DNA of 64,000 nucleotides from an uncultured Peptoniphilaceae bacterium (GTDB lineage: Bacteria; Bacillota; Clostridia; Tissierellales; Peptoniphilaceae): assembly GCA_943912255.1 (NCBI GenBank), contig CALTTP010000009.1:12331-76330 (forward strand). Direction: 5' to 3'. This document shows positions 35,617 to 43,808 of the stretch, piece after piece. Position 1 is the stretch's first letter. Every line of letters begins with the position of its first letter. Made by a program: the position numbers and the translations under genes. Below the pieces are notes generated by a model, which saw only the letters and a program-made list of their open reading frames with translations, searched no databases and had not been told where the DNA came from.

Positions 35617-36591
35617 TTAATTCTTATATCCTTCAAAGTTTATATCTTCCGTTTTTTCTGCCATGCGTACTGAATCGGCAATATCTGCAGCTATCTTATG
35701 TCTAGGTATTACATGAACCCTTAAAGCTTCCGCTCCCATTGTTGCGGCAATGGCAGTTAGAGCCGCTGAACCATCATCTCTGTTTGTAAACCCTTCTTCA
35801 GTGGCAGAATCCATATTAAATCCTGACTCTTGTAGGATATTAACTATAAACCTCTTTCTAGATACTCCTATAAAGGCAAACATATTCCATTCGTGAATAA
35901 ATTTAAAATTCTTTATCAATTCCAAATTTTCCCTCTTTGTTAATCCAAAACCAATTCCCGGGTCTAACATGATTCTCTCTTTTTCTATTCCATACTTTTC
36001 AGCCACTTCTAAGGTCTTTTCAAAGTATAGCTTGCAGGAGTCTACAATGGAAATTTTGTCCATTGTCATTTCTTCTTCCTCACTTGTAAAGACTCCCTCT
36101 CCTCCAAACCTCATAAATGCCTTTGATGAAGGGTGGTTTGGTCTAAGGATAACTGGATTGAACATGGCTATTATGCCAACATTTGACTCTCCTAAAACTT
36201 TTCCCATATCAGGATCTCCTAAAAGTCCAGTTATATCGTTAACAACGTCTACCCCTGCTTCAATAGCAGCTTTTGCAACTTCGCCCTTCCAAGTATCTAT
36301 GGAAATAAGCACGTCGGTTTTTTCTTTAAGCCCCTTTATTACAGGGATAACCCTACTGATTTCCTCATCCACTTCCACTTTTGTAGCCCCTGGTCTTGTA
36401 GACTCGCCACCTATATCAAGCATAGTGGCTCCTTCTTTAACCAGCTCCAGTCCATGAGCTATGGCCTTTTCTGGGTCAAACCACTTTCCTCCATCGGAAA
36501 ATGAATCAGGAGTCACATTTACAATACCACAAAGTATTGTAGATCCACCGGATTCTATTGTCTTATCTCTATATTTAAATATTCTATTCAT
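35617..36591 (-). CDS. folP: Dihydropteroate synthase
   Basis: Joins 6-hydroxymethyl-dihydropterin pyrophosphate and p-aminobenzoate. 324 residues, longer than the usual 270-290 because of an insert (about residues 150-200, around RPNHPSSKAFMRFGGEGVFTSEEEE). Motifs IVNVTPDSFSDGG, GGESTRPGA, DITG, LDPGIGFG and the C-terminal RVHVIPRH are present. It is transcribed apart from folE-folBK, with a minus-strand TATAAT at 36614-36609. Confidence 0.93.
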   Translation of the reverse strand: MNRIFKYRDKTIESGGSTILCGIVNVTPDSFSDGGKWFDPEKAIAHGLELVKEGATMLDIGGESTRPGATKVEVDEEISRVIPVIKGLKEKTDVLISIDTWKGEVAKAAIEAGVDVVNDITGLLGDPDMGKVLGESNVGIIAMFNPVILRPNHPSSKAFMRFGGEGVFTSEEEEMTMDKISIVDSCKLYFEKTLEVAEKYGIEKERIMLDPGIGFGLTKRENLELIKNFKFIHEWNMFAFIGVSRKRFIVNILQESGFNMDSATEEGFTNRDDGSAALTAIAATMGAEALRVHVIPRHKIAADIADSVRMAEKTEDINFEGYKN

Positions 36592-36765
36592 TCTCTCTCC
36601 TACCTTCCATTATATGTATGGAGTCATCTAAGATTAAGATACATCATAATGAGAGAAAAGTAAAATCAAACACTGTAAAACTTAAATTGTCCACGATTTT
36701 AGGCATAGAATAAGTTTCAGTGCTTGATTTGTGTTTTTGTGAAATTGTTTTCTAAAACTATAGTT

Positions 36766-36999
36766 CTACTTCCATAATACAGAGATGATAAACATATCGA
36801 ATATAAGATTAATAATTATCATCCCAATGGTTAAGTCCTCATTTCTTCGTTCTTTTAACTCATCATAAATCAAATATGATTGAAATACACCTATTGCCCA
36901 AAGTTGAACTACTTTCATACCCTTGAAGAAAAAGAGTATAGCCAGCAAAAGAATCGTTCCCACTGCCTTTACTAAGAAAGACTGTTTCCTTTTTTCCAT
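36766..36999 (-). CDS. Small two-pass membrane protein of unknown function
   Basis: 77 residues with two hydrophobic segments (about 8-26 and 57-75) joined by a charged loop DELKERRNEDLT. AAAGGAG lies six bases before the ATG. No family recognised. Its own small unit between folP and a decayed ABC gene. Confidence 0.65.
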   Translation of the reverse strand: MEKRKQSFLVKAVGTILLLAILFFFKGMKVVQLWAIGVFQSYLIYDELKERRNEDLTIGMIIINLIFDMFIISVLWK

Positions 37000-37070
37000 A
37001 TTGGCTCCTTTACAAAAAATTTTGAAAGATTTTTAATCTTCTAATTAGATTATTCAATTTAACCTAGATG

Positions 37071-37290
37071 TCAATTTAAACTAATAACTTTATCAAATTT
37101 TGTTTCATCTAAATGTTGATGAGAAATATATACTACCTTTTTCTTTTCTGCTAATTTATCAATTATTTCAAATTTCTTTTTTTGTAATTCTTTCTCATTG
37201 TCTTGTTCCAATGATCATATATCTTATTTCAGTTAATATTGCAGTTTTATTTTCGGTATCAATACCTTTCTAAACTTAGTTCAAAAAAAT
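37071..37290 (-). pseudogene. Remnant of an ABC transporter ATPase C-terminus
   Basis: On the minus strand, GIDTENKTAILTEIR in one frame and, after a shift, LEQDNEKELQKKKFE then KKKVVYISHQHLDETKFDKVI to a TGA at 37073-37071. The pattern of D-loop (S/G-x-L/I-D), a helical segment and the H-switch VVYISHQ is that of bacteriocin-export type ABC ATPases. Walker A, signature and Walker B are gone. The rest of 37000-37330 shows no intact gene. Confidence 0.6.
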
Positions 37291-37379
37291 TTTCTTCCTA
37301 AAATCTGTACTTACCAAGGTCCTTTTTAGAATTTACCAATAAAAAAAGTATAAACAAAGACTATTTCCTCCTTTAATGG

Positions 37380-37385
37380 TATAAT
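37380..37385 (+). promoter_or_regulatory. Extended -10 promoter of the folE operon
   Basis: TGG-TATAAT, with the hexamer at 37380-37385, ten bases before the riboswitch aptamer begins. Confidence 0.6.
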
Positions 37386-37395
37386 TAGGGTACAA

Positions 37396-37486
37396 ATAGA
37401 GTAGGTAGGATGCGTTAAGTGTGAAGGGATAGGGAGTTGCCCTTTAACGAAAATGTAGATTGCGATGTCTTGCCGCTTCCGCTTAT
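37396..37486 (+). ncRNA. Tetrahydrofolate (THF) riboswitch aptamer
   Basis: Matches the THF-I consensus in order: P1 5' strand followed by AGAGTAG, P2 strand GGTAGGA, GCGTTAAGTG, a hairpin AAGGG-loop-CCCTT closed by CGTT/AACG, AACGAA, the P2 return TCTTGCC, then the conserved TCCGC and the P1 return TTAT. It precedes folE, a known target of this riboswitch class, which turns folate genes off when reduced folate is plentiful. Confidence 0.88.
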
Positions 37487-37525
37487 ACATCATTTGCGGA
37501 AGACCGGTGCCTTTTGGTACTGGTA
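37476..37525 (+). promoter_or_regulatory. Expression platform of the THF riboswitch
   Basis: CTTCCGC (37476-37482) lies inside the aptamer's 3' conserved segment and can pair with GCGGAAG (37496-37502), so this hairpin and the ligand-bound aptamer exclude each other. A second hairpin, ACCGGTGCC/GGTACTGGT (37503-37524), follows. No T-run is seen, which favours translational or mixed control. Confidence 0.6.
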
Positions 37526-37571
37526 ATTTTAATTTAATTAAAGTGTTAGCTTAAAGAAAGAGGTTATATAA

Positions 37572-38126
37572 ATGGATAAGAAAAAGATTGAACAGGCTGT
37601 TTCCATGATAATCGAAGCAGTTGGTGAAGACCCTAATAGAGAGGGACTTTTGGAAACACCTCAAAGGGTTGCCAGAATGTATGAGGAAATTTTTGCAGGT
37701 ATTGGTCAAGATGCATCAAAACATCTTGCAAAAACCTTTGAATATGTAAATGACAATATTGTAGTGGTAAAGGACATTGAGTTCTTCTCAATGTGTGAAC
37801 ACCATTTTCTTCCAGTTCATGGAAAGGCTCATATAGCCTATGTTCCCAGCGGCAGAGTTGCAGGCCTTTCAAAACTCGCTAGAACTGTTGAAACCTACGC
37901 CAAAAGACCACAGCTACAAGAAAGACTCAATTTACAAGTGGCTCAAGCCATGATGGACTATTTAAAGGCCAAGGGAGTTCTTGTGGTAATTGAGGCAGAG
38001 CATATGTGTATGACCATGAGAGGCGTTAAAAAGCCAGGCTCCATGACTGTCACTTCCGTTGCGTTAGGGGAAATGGAAAAAGATTTAAAATTAAGAGATG
38101 AAGCCTATAGATTGATAGGGATGTAA
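37572..38126 (+). CDS. folE: GTP cyclohydrolase I
   Basis: First step of pterin synthesis, GTP to 7,8-dihydroneopterin triphosphate. 184 residues. The zinc and catalytic block MCEHHFLPVHGKAHIAYVP, then GLSKLAR and the C-terminal EAEHMCMTMRGVKKPGS, are intact. GAGG lies nine bases before the ATG, downstream of the riboswitch. Confidence 0.96.
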   Translation: MDKKKIEQAVSMIIEAVGEDPNREGLLETPQRVARMYEEIFAGIGQDASKHLAKTFEYVNDNIVVVKDIEFFSMCEHHFLPVHGKAHIAYVPSGRVAGLSKLARTVETYAKRPQLQERLNLQVAQAMMDYLKAKGVLVVIEAEHMCMTMRGVKKPGSMTVTSVALGEMEKDLKLRDEAYRLIGM

Positions 38127-38127
38127 T

Positions 38128-38604
38128 ATGAAAAATACAAATATCATAATTTACAATGAAGAATATGTAAAGCTATTAAATGAACTTGAAGCCTTTGAAA
38201 AGGAAAGACCCTTTTGTAAGCATGACTTAGCCCATTTTTTAGATGTGGCAAGGATTTGCTATATATTGGTATTAGAGAAGGGACTGGATATAGATAAGGA
38301 TTTGATTTACTCCACTGCCCTACTTCACGACATTGGCAGAGTGGTACAGTATAAAGACGGTACCGACCACAATATTGCTTCCGTTGAAATAGCAGAGAGG
38401 ATTCTTCCATTGACCTCTTTTACCAAGGAGGAGAAGGATATTATCTTGGACTGTATCAAAAAACATAGGAAAGCCCAAGAAAGCACAACTTTCAATGAAT
38501 TGTTTTACAAAGCGGACAAACTTTCTAGAATCTGCTTTAGATGTCCTGCCTATGATATTTGCTATTGGCCAGTGGAGAAGAAGAATCATTCAATAACCTA
38601 TTAG
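38128..38604 (+). CDS. HD-domain hydrolase within the folate operon
   Basis: 158 residues with the metal-binding pattern H32, H67-D68 (LLHDIGR) and D130 (YKADKLSR). One base separates it from folE and nine from folBK. No Nudix or PhoA-type enzyme for dihydroneopterin triphosphate is encoded in the operon. This phosphohydrolase is therefore a candidate for that missing dephosphorylation step; the role is inference from context. A C-terminal CFRCPAYDIC cluster may bind metal. Confidence 0.8.
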   Translation: MKNTNIIIYNEEYVKLLNELEAFEKERPFCKHDLAHFLDVARICYILVLEKGLDIDKDLIYSTALLHDIGRVVQYKDGTDHNIASVEIAERILPLTSFTKEEKDIILDCIKKHRKAQESTTFNELFYKADKLSRICFRCPAYDICYWPVEKKNHSITY

Positions 38605-38613
38605 GGAGGAAAT

Positions 38614-39429
38614 ATGGATACACTTCGAATAAAGGACCTTGTGATATTTGCGAACCACGGTGTCTTTCCAGAGGAAAAAAGTCTTGGTCAAAAGTTTGTA
38701 CTTGACCTTGCCTTGTCTTATGATATGACAAAGGCAGCGAAGGAAAATGACTTAGAGGCTTCTATTCACTATGGTGTTTTGTCCCAAAGGATAATTGAAG
38801 AGTTTAAAAAAACATCCTACGATCTCATTGAAGAAGCCTGCTATAGACTAATAGAGTTTATTTTTGCCGAATATAAAATGGTACAAGAGGTTCAAATCGA
38901 ACTGAAGAAACCTTGGGCGCCAGTGCATCTTCCTCTGGACAGGGTTTCTGTAAAGATGTCTAGGAAAAAGAGACGATTTTACCTTTCCTTGGGTTCCAAT
39001 ATGGGAGACAAAAAGGCCTATATAAATAGAGCTATTGAAGAGTTGTCTAAAAACTTCTCCCTGGTAAAACAGTCCAGGGACTATGTGACTAAGGCTTGGG
39101 GAAAGGAAGATCAGGAGGACTTTTTAAACAAGGTTGTGGTCCTTGAGTCCTTTGAAGAGCCTTTGGATTTTTTAGATATAACACAAAAGATTGAAATTGA
39201 CCTTGGTAGAGAGAGAAAGGAAAAGTGGGGTCCTAGGACCATCGACATAGATATACTATTTATTGACGATGAAATCATCTTTAACGATAGACTTAAAGTT
39301 CCCCACCCCTATGTTGAAGAAAGACTATTTGTTTTAGAACCACTGGCAGAAGTGGAACCCTTCTTTGTCCATCCAGTTTTAAATAAAAAAGTTTTTCAGT
39401 TGTTAAAAGAAATTAAGCACTCAGTGTAA
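38614..39429 (+). CDS. folBK: Bifunctional dihydroneopterin aldolase / HPPK
   Basis: 271-residue fusion. Residues 1-118 are FolB (LRIKDLVIFANHGVFPEEKSLGQKFVLDL), making 6-hydroxymethyl-dihydropterin; residues 122-271 are FolK (YLSLGSNMGDK, GPRTIDIDILFID), adding pyrophosphate for FolP. GGAGG precedes the ATG. The terminator stem overlaps the last codons. Confidence 0.94.
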   Translation: MDTLRIKDLVIFANHGVFPEEKSLGQKFVLDLALSYDMTKAAKENDLEASIHYGVLSQRIIEEFKKTSYDLIEEACYRLIEFIFAEYKMVQEVQIELKKPWAPVHLPLDRVSVKMSRKKRRFYLSLGSNMGDKKAYINRAIEELSKNFSLVKQSRDYVTKAWGKEDQEDFLNKVVVLESFEEPLDFLDITQKIEIDLGRERKEKWGPRTIDIDILFIDDEIIFNDRLKVPHPYVEERLFVLEPLAEVEPFFVHPVLNKKVFQLLKEIKHSV

Positions 39430-39446
39430 TATGCTGAGTGCTTTTC
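39414..39446 (+). terminator. Terminator of the folE operon overlapping the folBK stop
   Basis: AAGCACTCAG (39415-39424) and CTGAGTGCTT (39434-39443), then TTC. The left arm encodes the last three residues. Confidence 0.8.
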
Positions 39447-39466
39447 ATATAATTTTTTTCCTCTAC

Positions 39467-40214
39467 TTATACTCTCATAAGTCCATCTACATAGAGTATC
39501 TGTCCTGTAATGTAGGAAGCTTCATCTGATGCTAAAAAGCAAAATGCATTGGCAATATCTTCTGCTTCCCCCAACCTCTTTAGAGGAATTCTATCTATAA
39601 GCGGTTTTATCATCTCCTCAGGTAAACTCTTAACCATATCGGTGTTTATTATTCCAGGTCCTACTGCGTTAACCCTGATATTGTAGGGCGCAAGCTCCCT
39701 TGCTAAGGATAGAGTAAATCCATTTACTGCAAATTTACTTGTAGGATAGGCTATACCCGATGGTTGAGCGTCTCTACTGACCATGGAAGATGTGTTTAAA
39801 ATTACCCCATGGTTTTGTTCAATCATAATGGGATGTATGGCCTTGGAACAATTGAACACACCCATAACATTTAAGTCCATAACCCTTTTGAAACATCTCT
39901 TCTGTGTACTCTGCAAAAGGTTCCTTGGCAGAAAGTCCAGCATTGTTTACTAAGATGTCAACTTTACCAAATTCTTCTTTGACCTTTTTAAATTCCTCTT
40001 TTAAATCTTCAAGATCCATTAAATTTGGCCAAATTCCCCTAATGTTTTCCTTAGGATAATCCTTTTGTAATGTTTCGATGGCATTGTTCACAGTCTCTTC
40101 CCTTGAACCACATAACACTACCTTTGAACCCTCCTTGAGAAACTTTTTGACTACGGCAAAGCCTATACCCCTAGTTCCTCCTGTTACAATGGCAACTTTG
40201 TCTTTTAACAACAT
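39467..40214 (-). pseudogene. Short-chain dehydrogenase/reductase, frameshifted (FabG-like)
   Basis: Glycine-rich NAD(P) motif TGGTRGIG, NNAG, catalytic Ser in NTSSMVS, YPTSK with Tyr and Lys, and VNAVGPGIINTD are all present but in two frames: 40214 to about 39886, then about 39890 to 39467. SDRs read KVMDLNV at the join, so one extra base in the AAAAGGG run at 39882-39889 is the lesion. Otherwise the coding is intact, so either a recent mutation or a sequencing error is possible. GGAGG precedes the ATG. Confidence 0.8.
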
Positions 40215-40264
40215 AATCCTTTCCTCCTTTTGATTCGAAAAAATTTATATTAATTAACCATCCA

Positions 40265-40788
40265 CTAAATAATTGTTACATAGGTTCTAAAACCTCGGGA
40301 AGAGTAGTAGCTGTCAGCTCCATTATGATAGGTAAAGACCCTATTGAACCTCCTATCACAAAAGATTGCCCCTCCCAGTTTTCTCACTTCCTGGGGAGTC
40401 TCCACCCATGAAGAAATCTTCTCGTCAAAGGTAAATTTTTTTGAATTTCGTAGTACAACTCTTCATCTAATAGCTTGGAGCCAATCTTTTGAACTTCTGT
40501 CATTACATCAGAAACTGGCTTGTTGGCTTTTCTCTTGTCTAGAGCTTCTCTATCGTAGCACAGAGACTTTCTACCATCTGGAATTTTATCATAGGAGTCA
40601 AATAGGATGAGTCCCCTTTTTACTTGGATAAAAGTAGGCTATCCTCCTGTTTCTTCCATTTTTAAAATGGTTTTAAGAAGTTTTTCATCTTTAGATATTT
40701 TATTCCACAATTCTTCAAAGTCCAAGGATTTGCCTTCTATCTTTCTATCCAAAAACCTTTTGTGTAAATTTTCCTTTAAAGCTTCCAT
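40265..40788 (-). pseudogene. DUF4256 protein, disrupted by a stop and a frameshift
   Basis: Minus strand from ATG 40788 (AGAGGAAG upstream), eight bases after the preceding gene. Segments KMEETGG, then after a TAG, GRKSLCYDREALDKRKANKP, and in another frame SSWVETPQEVRKLGGAIFC and YHNGADSYYSSRGFR, match the DUF4256 family, whose function is not known. GGA-TAG-CCT is probably a G-to-T change from GAG; the frameshift is at a seven-A run. It explains the whole 40235-40796 interval. Confidence 0.72.
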
Positions 40789-40796
40789 ATCTTCCT

Positions 40797-42398
40797 CTAC
40801 TCTATATTTACAATATTGAACTGTTTACCTAGGTCTTCCCCTTTTATCTTTAGGGTTTCTCCAGCTTTCATAAATGGAAGTCTATTACTTGCGGATATGG
40901 GAGCGATGTATATTACATCCGAACCTTTTTCCCTAATAAAGTAATTGGTGTTTCCTTCCACAGTAACTGGTCTTATCTGTTCAAGGGTAATTGTCTTTTC
41001 CACTAGGTCCTGTGGGTCTGTCTCTTGGGACATACCAGAGGTGTCATAGGCATTTAAAGCTTGATTTACCGTACTTCCTATGGCTACAGTTTGATAGTTT
41101 TGAGCATCTATAAAAGCAAAGGTCTTAATCAGTCCAGCGTTGTCCTTTAATGATAGGAAATAAGTTGGCCTATTGTATAAATTTATTAGAATTGGGAAAG
41201 TTGCCTTGTATCCCTTTTCTTGAACAGCCCCTTGTGCCGATTCCATGGCAGATTTTTCATCTGCAGAGGAAACTGGGTAGAACTTAGCTTCTTTAGTCCT
41301 TAGATTTATCAATGCAAATCCAATATTGGATTCATCTTGTAGTACAGAGGTAATACCTGTGTACATATATATATCATTATCTATTGAAAGGTAATTGTAC
41401 CCATCAGTAGGTTGGGTTACACCTTTTTGCCCTATAAATTGGTTTATAAAGCCTCTTTTAAGTTTACCATTCCAATTTAATTGCTTCATTATGATATTGG
41501 CTGAATAGACCCTATCCACCCAGTCTGGGACTTCTCCAACTTTATATCTATTGGTTTCTCCAGTTATGGCGTCCACTACTATTACCGAATTACTATCAAA
41601 TCCTCCTATAAGTCCTACAGTAGGCTTTATAGTGGAAGCCACCCAGTAGGGTTTGTTGTTATCGTCTACTTCAAAATTTATTTCGTCGATTATGGCTGTA
41701 GGATATTTAAATCTAATATGCCTATAAATATTTCTGGAGAACTTATCTGAAAAGGAATATTTAATTGGTTTTTCCAGCTTTACCATGGAAACTTCCTGAT
41801 CTGTCATATCTACAGAAATAAAATAAGGTATTCCTTGGGACTTATTTTGAAACCATTTGATTAAGTCAGAATATACCAACGGGGTATTTCTAATGGGCTT
41901 TCCGTTTACTGTGATTTGACTATAGGAGTCATCAATATTATATTGAGAAACCAGGTCCCCCATTTCCCCCATCTTTCTTGAACCAAGCTTTACAGCCGTT
42001 TCCCTGTCTACAACGGGAATTTTATCAAAGTCCACCTGGGACACGTCCTCTTTAAATACTCCTTGATTTATTCCAAGTACATTGGAATATGCTTTTGCAT
42101 GAAATATTGGCAGGGAAATTATATTCATACATATAAAAATGCCCCAAGCCAGTACTAAGATGCCTATTAAAATCTTTCCAGTATTTAGAAAGTTTTTAAA
42201 ACTTCTCGTGTAAAGGGCCACCACCATAATGGATGTAAAGGCTAAAATTATTGTTAATGCAATATAAAAATCAAAAGCGTAGAGATTTATTGGCGGTAAT
42301 ATAAAGTAAAAGTATAAAAGCCCAAAAATTAGACCTAGAACTATTGCGATGATGAGTCTATTTGTATCTCCTGTCTTTTTAGTTTTCTTATTTTCCAT
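40797..42398 (-). CDS. Large membrane-anchored extracellular protein of unknown function
   Basis: 533 residues: three hydrophobic segments in the first 105 residues, then about 400 residues predicted outside the cell. The external part has repeated beta-rich stretches, such as NSVIVVDAITGETNRYKVGEVPDWVDRVY, that look like PepSY/WD-type sheet units. It resembles conserved clostridial membrane proteins of no assigned role. Overlaps the start region of the DUF4256 pseudogene. Confidence 0.75.
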   Translation of the reverse strand: MENKKTKKTGDTNRLIIAIVLGLIFGLLYFYFILPPINLYAFDFYIALTIILAFTSIMVVALYTRSFKNFLNTGKILIGILVLAWGIFICMNIISLPIFHAKAYSNVLGINQGVFKEDVSQVDFDKIPVVDRETAVKLGSRKMGEMGDLVSQYNIDDSYSQITVNGKPIRNTPLVYSDLIKWFQNKSQGIPYFISVDMTDQEVSMVKLEKPIKYSFSDKFSRNIYRHIRFKYPTAIIDEINFEVDDNNKPYWVASTIKPTVGLIGGFDSNSVIVVDAITGETNRYKVGEVPDWVDRVYSANIIMKQLNWNGKLKRGFINQFIGQKGVTQPTDGYNYLSIDNDIYMYTGITSVLQDESNIGFALINLRTKEAKFYPVSSADEKSAMESAQGAVQEKGYKATFPILINLYNRPTYFLSLKDNAGLIKTFAFIDAQNYQTVAIGSTVNQALNAYDTSGMSQETDPQDLVEKTITLEQIRPVTVEGNTNYFIREKGSDVIYIAPISASNRLPFMKAGETLKIKGEDLGKQFNIVNIE

Positions 42399-42488
42399 AT
42401 TTCCTCCTTGTTTTAAGAAATTTTTAAGCTAGTTGTATTATTATAATAATTGAGTTAGATGACTTTTTTCATAACAACTTCCTTTGGA

Positions 42489-42516
42489 ATAAGACGGGCG
42501 ACCGTCTTATTTTTTT
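42489..42516 (+). terminator. Orphan plus-strand terminator
   Basis: Perfect 9-bp stem ATAAGACGG/CCGTCTTAT with loop GCGA and seven T on the plus strand. All flanking genes (40797-42775) run minus and no plus-strand gene ends here. Confidence 0.6.
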
Positions 42517-42571
42517 GTGATTTTCTAGATATTAATCCATATAAACCTAATAGTTAGTTAAATCTTTCGCT

Positions 42572-42775
42572 TTAATCTCGTCTATCTCGAAGGTATCTAA
42601 GTAAAGCACTAATCAGTCTATATAAAACCACCACCAAAGCAAAGACAATTATTATATGAGCTGCTACCCTCTTAAAAGATCTATTAAATAGTCCATAGAC
42701 TTCAAAAACGATATAACATACGATAAGAATTATTATACATATTTTGATAAACCTTAAAATCTTATTGTCAACCAC
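42572..42775 (-). CDS. Small two-pass membrane protein of unknown function
   Basis: 67 residues with hydrophobic segments at about 10-28 and 38-58 and a basic tail RYLRDRRD. Start GTG 42775, with AGGAGG five bases upstream. No family recognised. Confidence 0.6.
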   Translation of the reverse strand: MVDNKILRFIKICIIILIVCYIVFEVYGLFNRSFKRVAAHIIIVFALVVVLYRLISALLRYLRDRRD

Positions 42776-42845
42776 TTAATCCTCCTATATTCCCCTATAA
42801 TATACCCCAAAATATGGTATGCTAATTAAGAAGGAGAATCATAAA

Positions 42846-43772
42846 ATGACATTACAACAACTACGCTATATTATCATTGTAGCAGAAAAAGGTTCAATTA
42901 ATGAAGCCGCAAAGTATCTTTATATCTCTCAGCCCAGTCTTTCCAATTCTATTAAGGAGCTAGAGGAAGAGTTAAATTTCCCAATTTTTATAAGGACCAA
43001 CCGTGGAGTTACCCTATCCCACAAGGGTATGGAGTTCTTAGGCTATGCTAGACAGGTTATAACCCAGGCGGATTTACTAGAGGACAAGTACATAAACGGT
43101 GCAAAACAGAGTAAGTCCTTCTGTGCTTCCTCCCAGCACTATCCCTTTGTATCCCATGCCTTTGTAGAACTGGTAAAAGAATACGAAGATGAACACTATC
43201 ACTTCACATTAAACGAAACCACTACCTATGAAGTAATAGAAAATGTAAAGACCCTATATTCAGAAATTGGAATACTCTATCTATCTGAATATAACGAGTC
43301 AGTGATTAAAAAGATACTTTCAGAAAATAACCTAGTCTTTGAAGAACTAGTTAGGGCAAAACCCCATGTGTTTATATATAAGGACCACCCCCTAGCAGAT
43401 AGAAAAATAGTAGATTTAAAAGACTTGGAAGACTTTCCAAAAATTTCCTTTAACCAGGGGATGTACAACACCTTCTACTTTAGTGAAGAGGTCTTTAGCA
43501 ATCTTCCAGTGAACAAGTCCATCAACGTATCCGATAGAGCCGCTGTGGTTAACTTTATGATGGGATTAAACGCCTACACTTTCTCCTCAGGAATTTTCCC
43601 TGAATACCTTCACAACAAGGACATCTTATCCATCCCTGTATCGGCAAAAGAAGAGATAATCATTGGAACAATATTTCACGAAGACGTTACTCTGTCGGAA
43701 ATTGGAGTAAAATTCTACGAAATACTAAAAGAATATGCCAAAAGACATAAAGAATCAGAAAATTCGCTGTAA
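42846..43772 (+). CDS. LysR-family transcriptional regulator
   Basis: 308 residues. N-terminal winged helix (MTLQQLRYIIIVAEKGSINEAAKYLYISQPSLSNSIKELEEEL) and a two-lobe effector domain. The ATG at 42846 fits AAGGAG upstream; an earlier in-frame start at 42819 would add nine residues without homology. Target genes are not evident: it is divergent from the 67-residue membrane protein gene and ends at its own terminator. Confidence 0.9.
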   Translation: MTLQQLRYIIIVAEKGSINEAAKYLYISQPSLSNSIKELEEELNFPIFIRTNRGVTLSHKGMEFLGYARQVITQADLLEDKYINGAKQSKSFCASSQHYPFVSHAFVELVKEYEDEHYHFTLNETTTYEVIENVKTLYSEIGILYLSEYNESVIKKILSENNLVFEELVRAKPHVFIYKDHPLADRKIVDLKDLEDFPKISFNQGMYNTFYFSEEVFSNLPVNKSINVSDRAAVVNFMMGLNAYTFSSGIFPEYLHNKDILSIPVSAKEEIIIGTIFHEDVTLSEIGVKFYEILKEYAKRHKESENSL

Positions 43773-43776
43773 ATAG

Positions 43777-43808
43777 TACAAGCACTCCTAGGAGTGCTTG
43801 ATTAGTTT
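43777..43808 (+). terminator. Terminator of the lysR gene
   Basis: CAAGCACTCC and GGAGTGCTTG arms (43779-43800), then ATTAGTTTTT. Confidence 0.75.

Noticed and set aside
40344..40610. Plus-strand 88-codon ORF
   Set aside because: It is the antisense shadow of the DUF4256 pseudogene and has no ribosome site.
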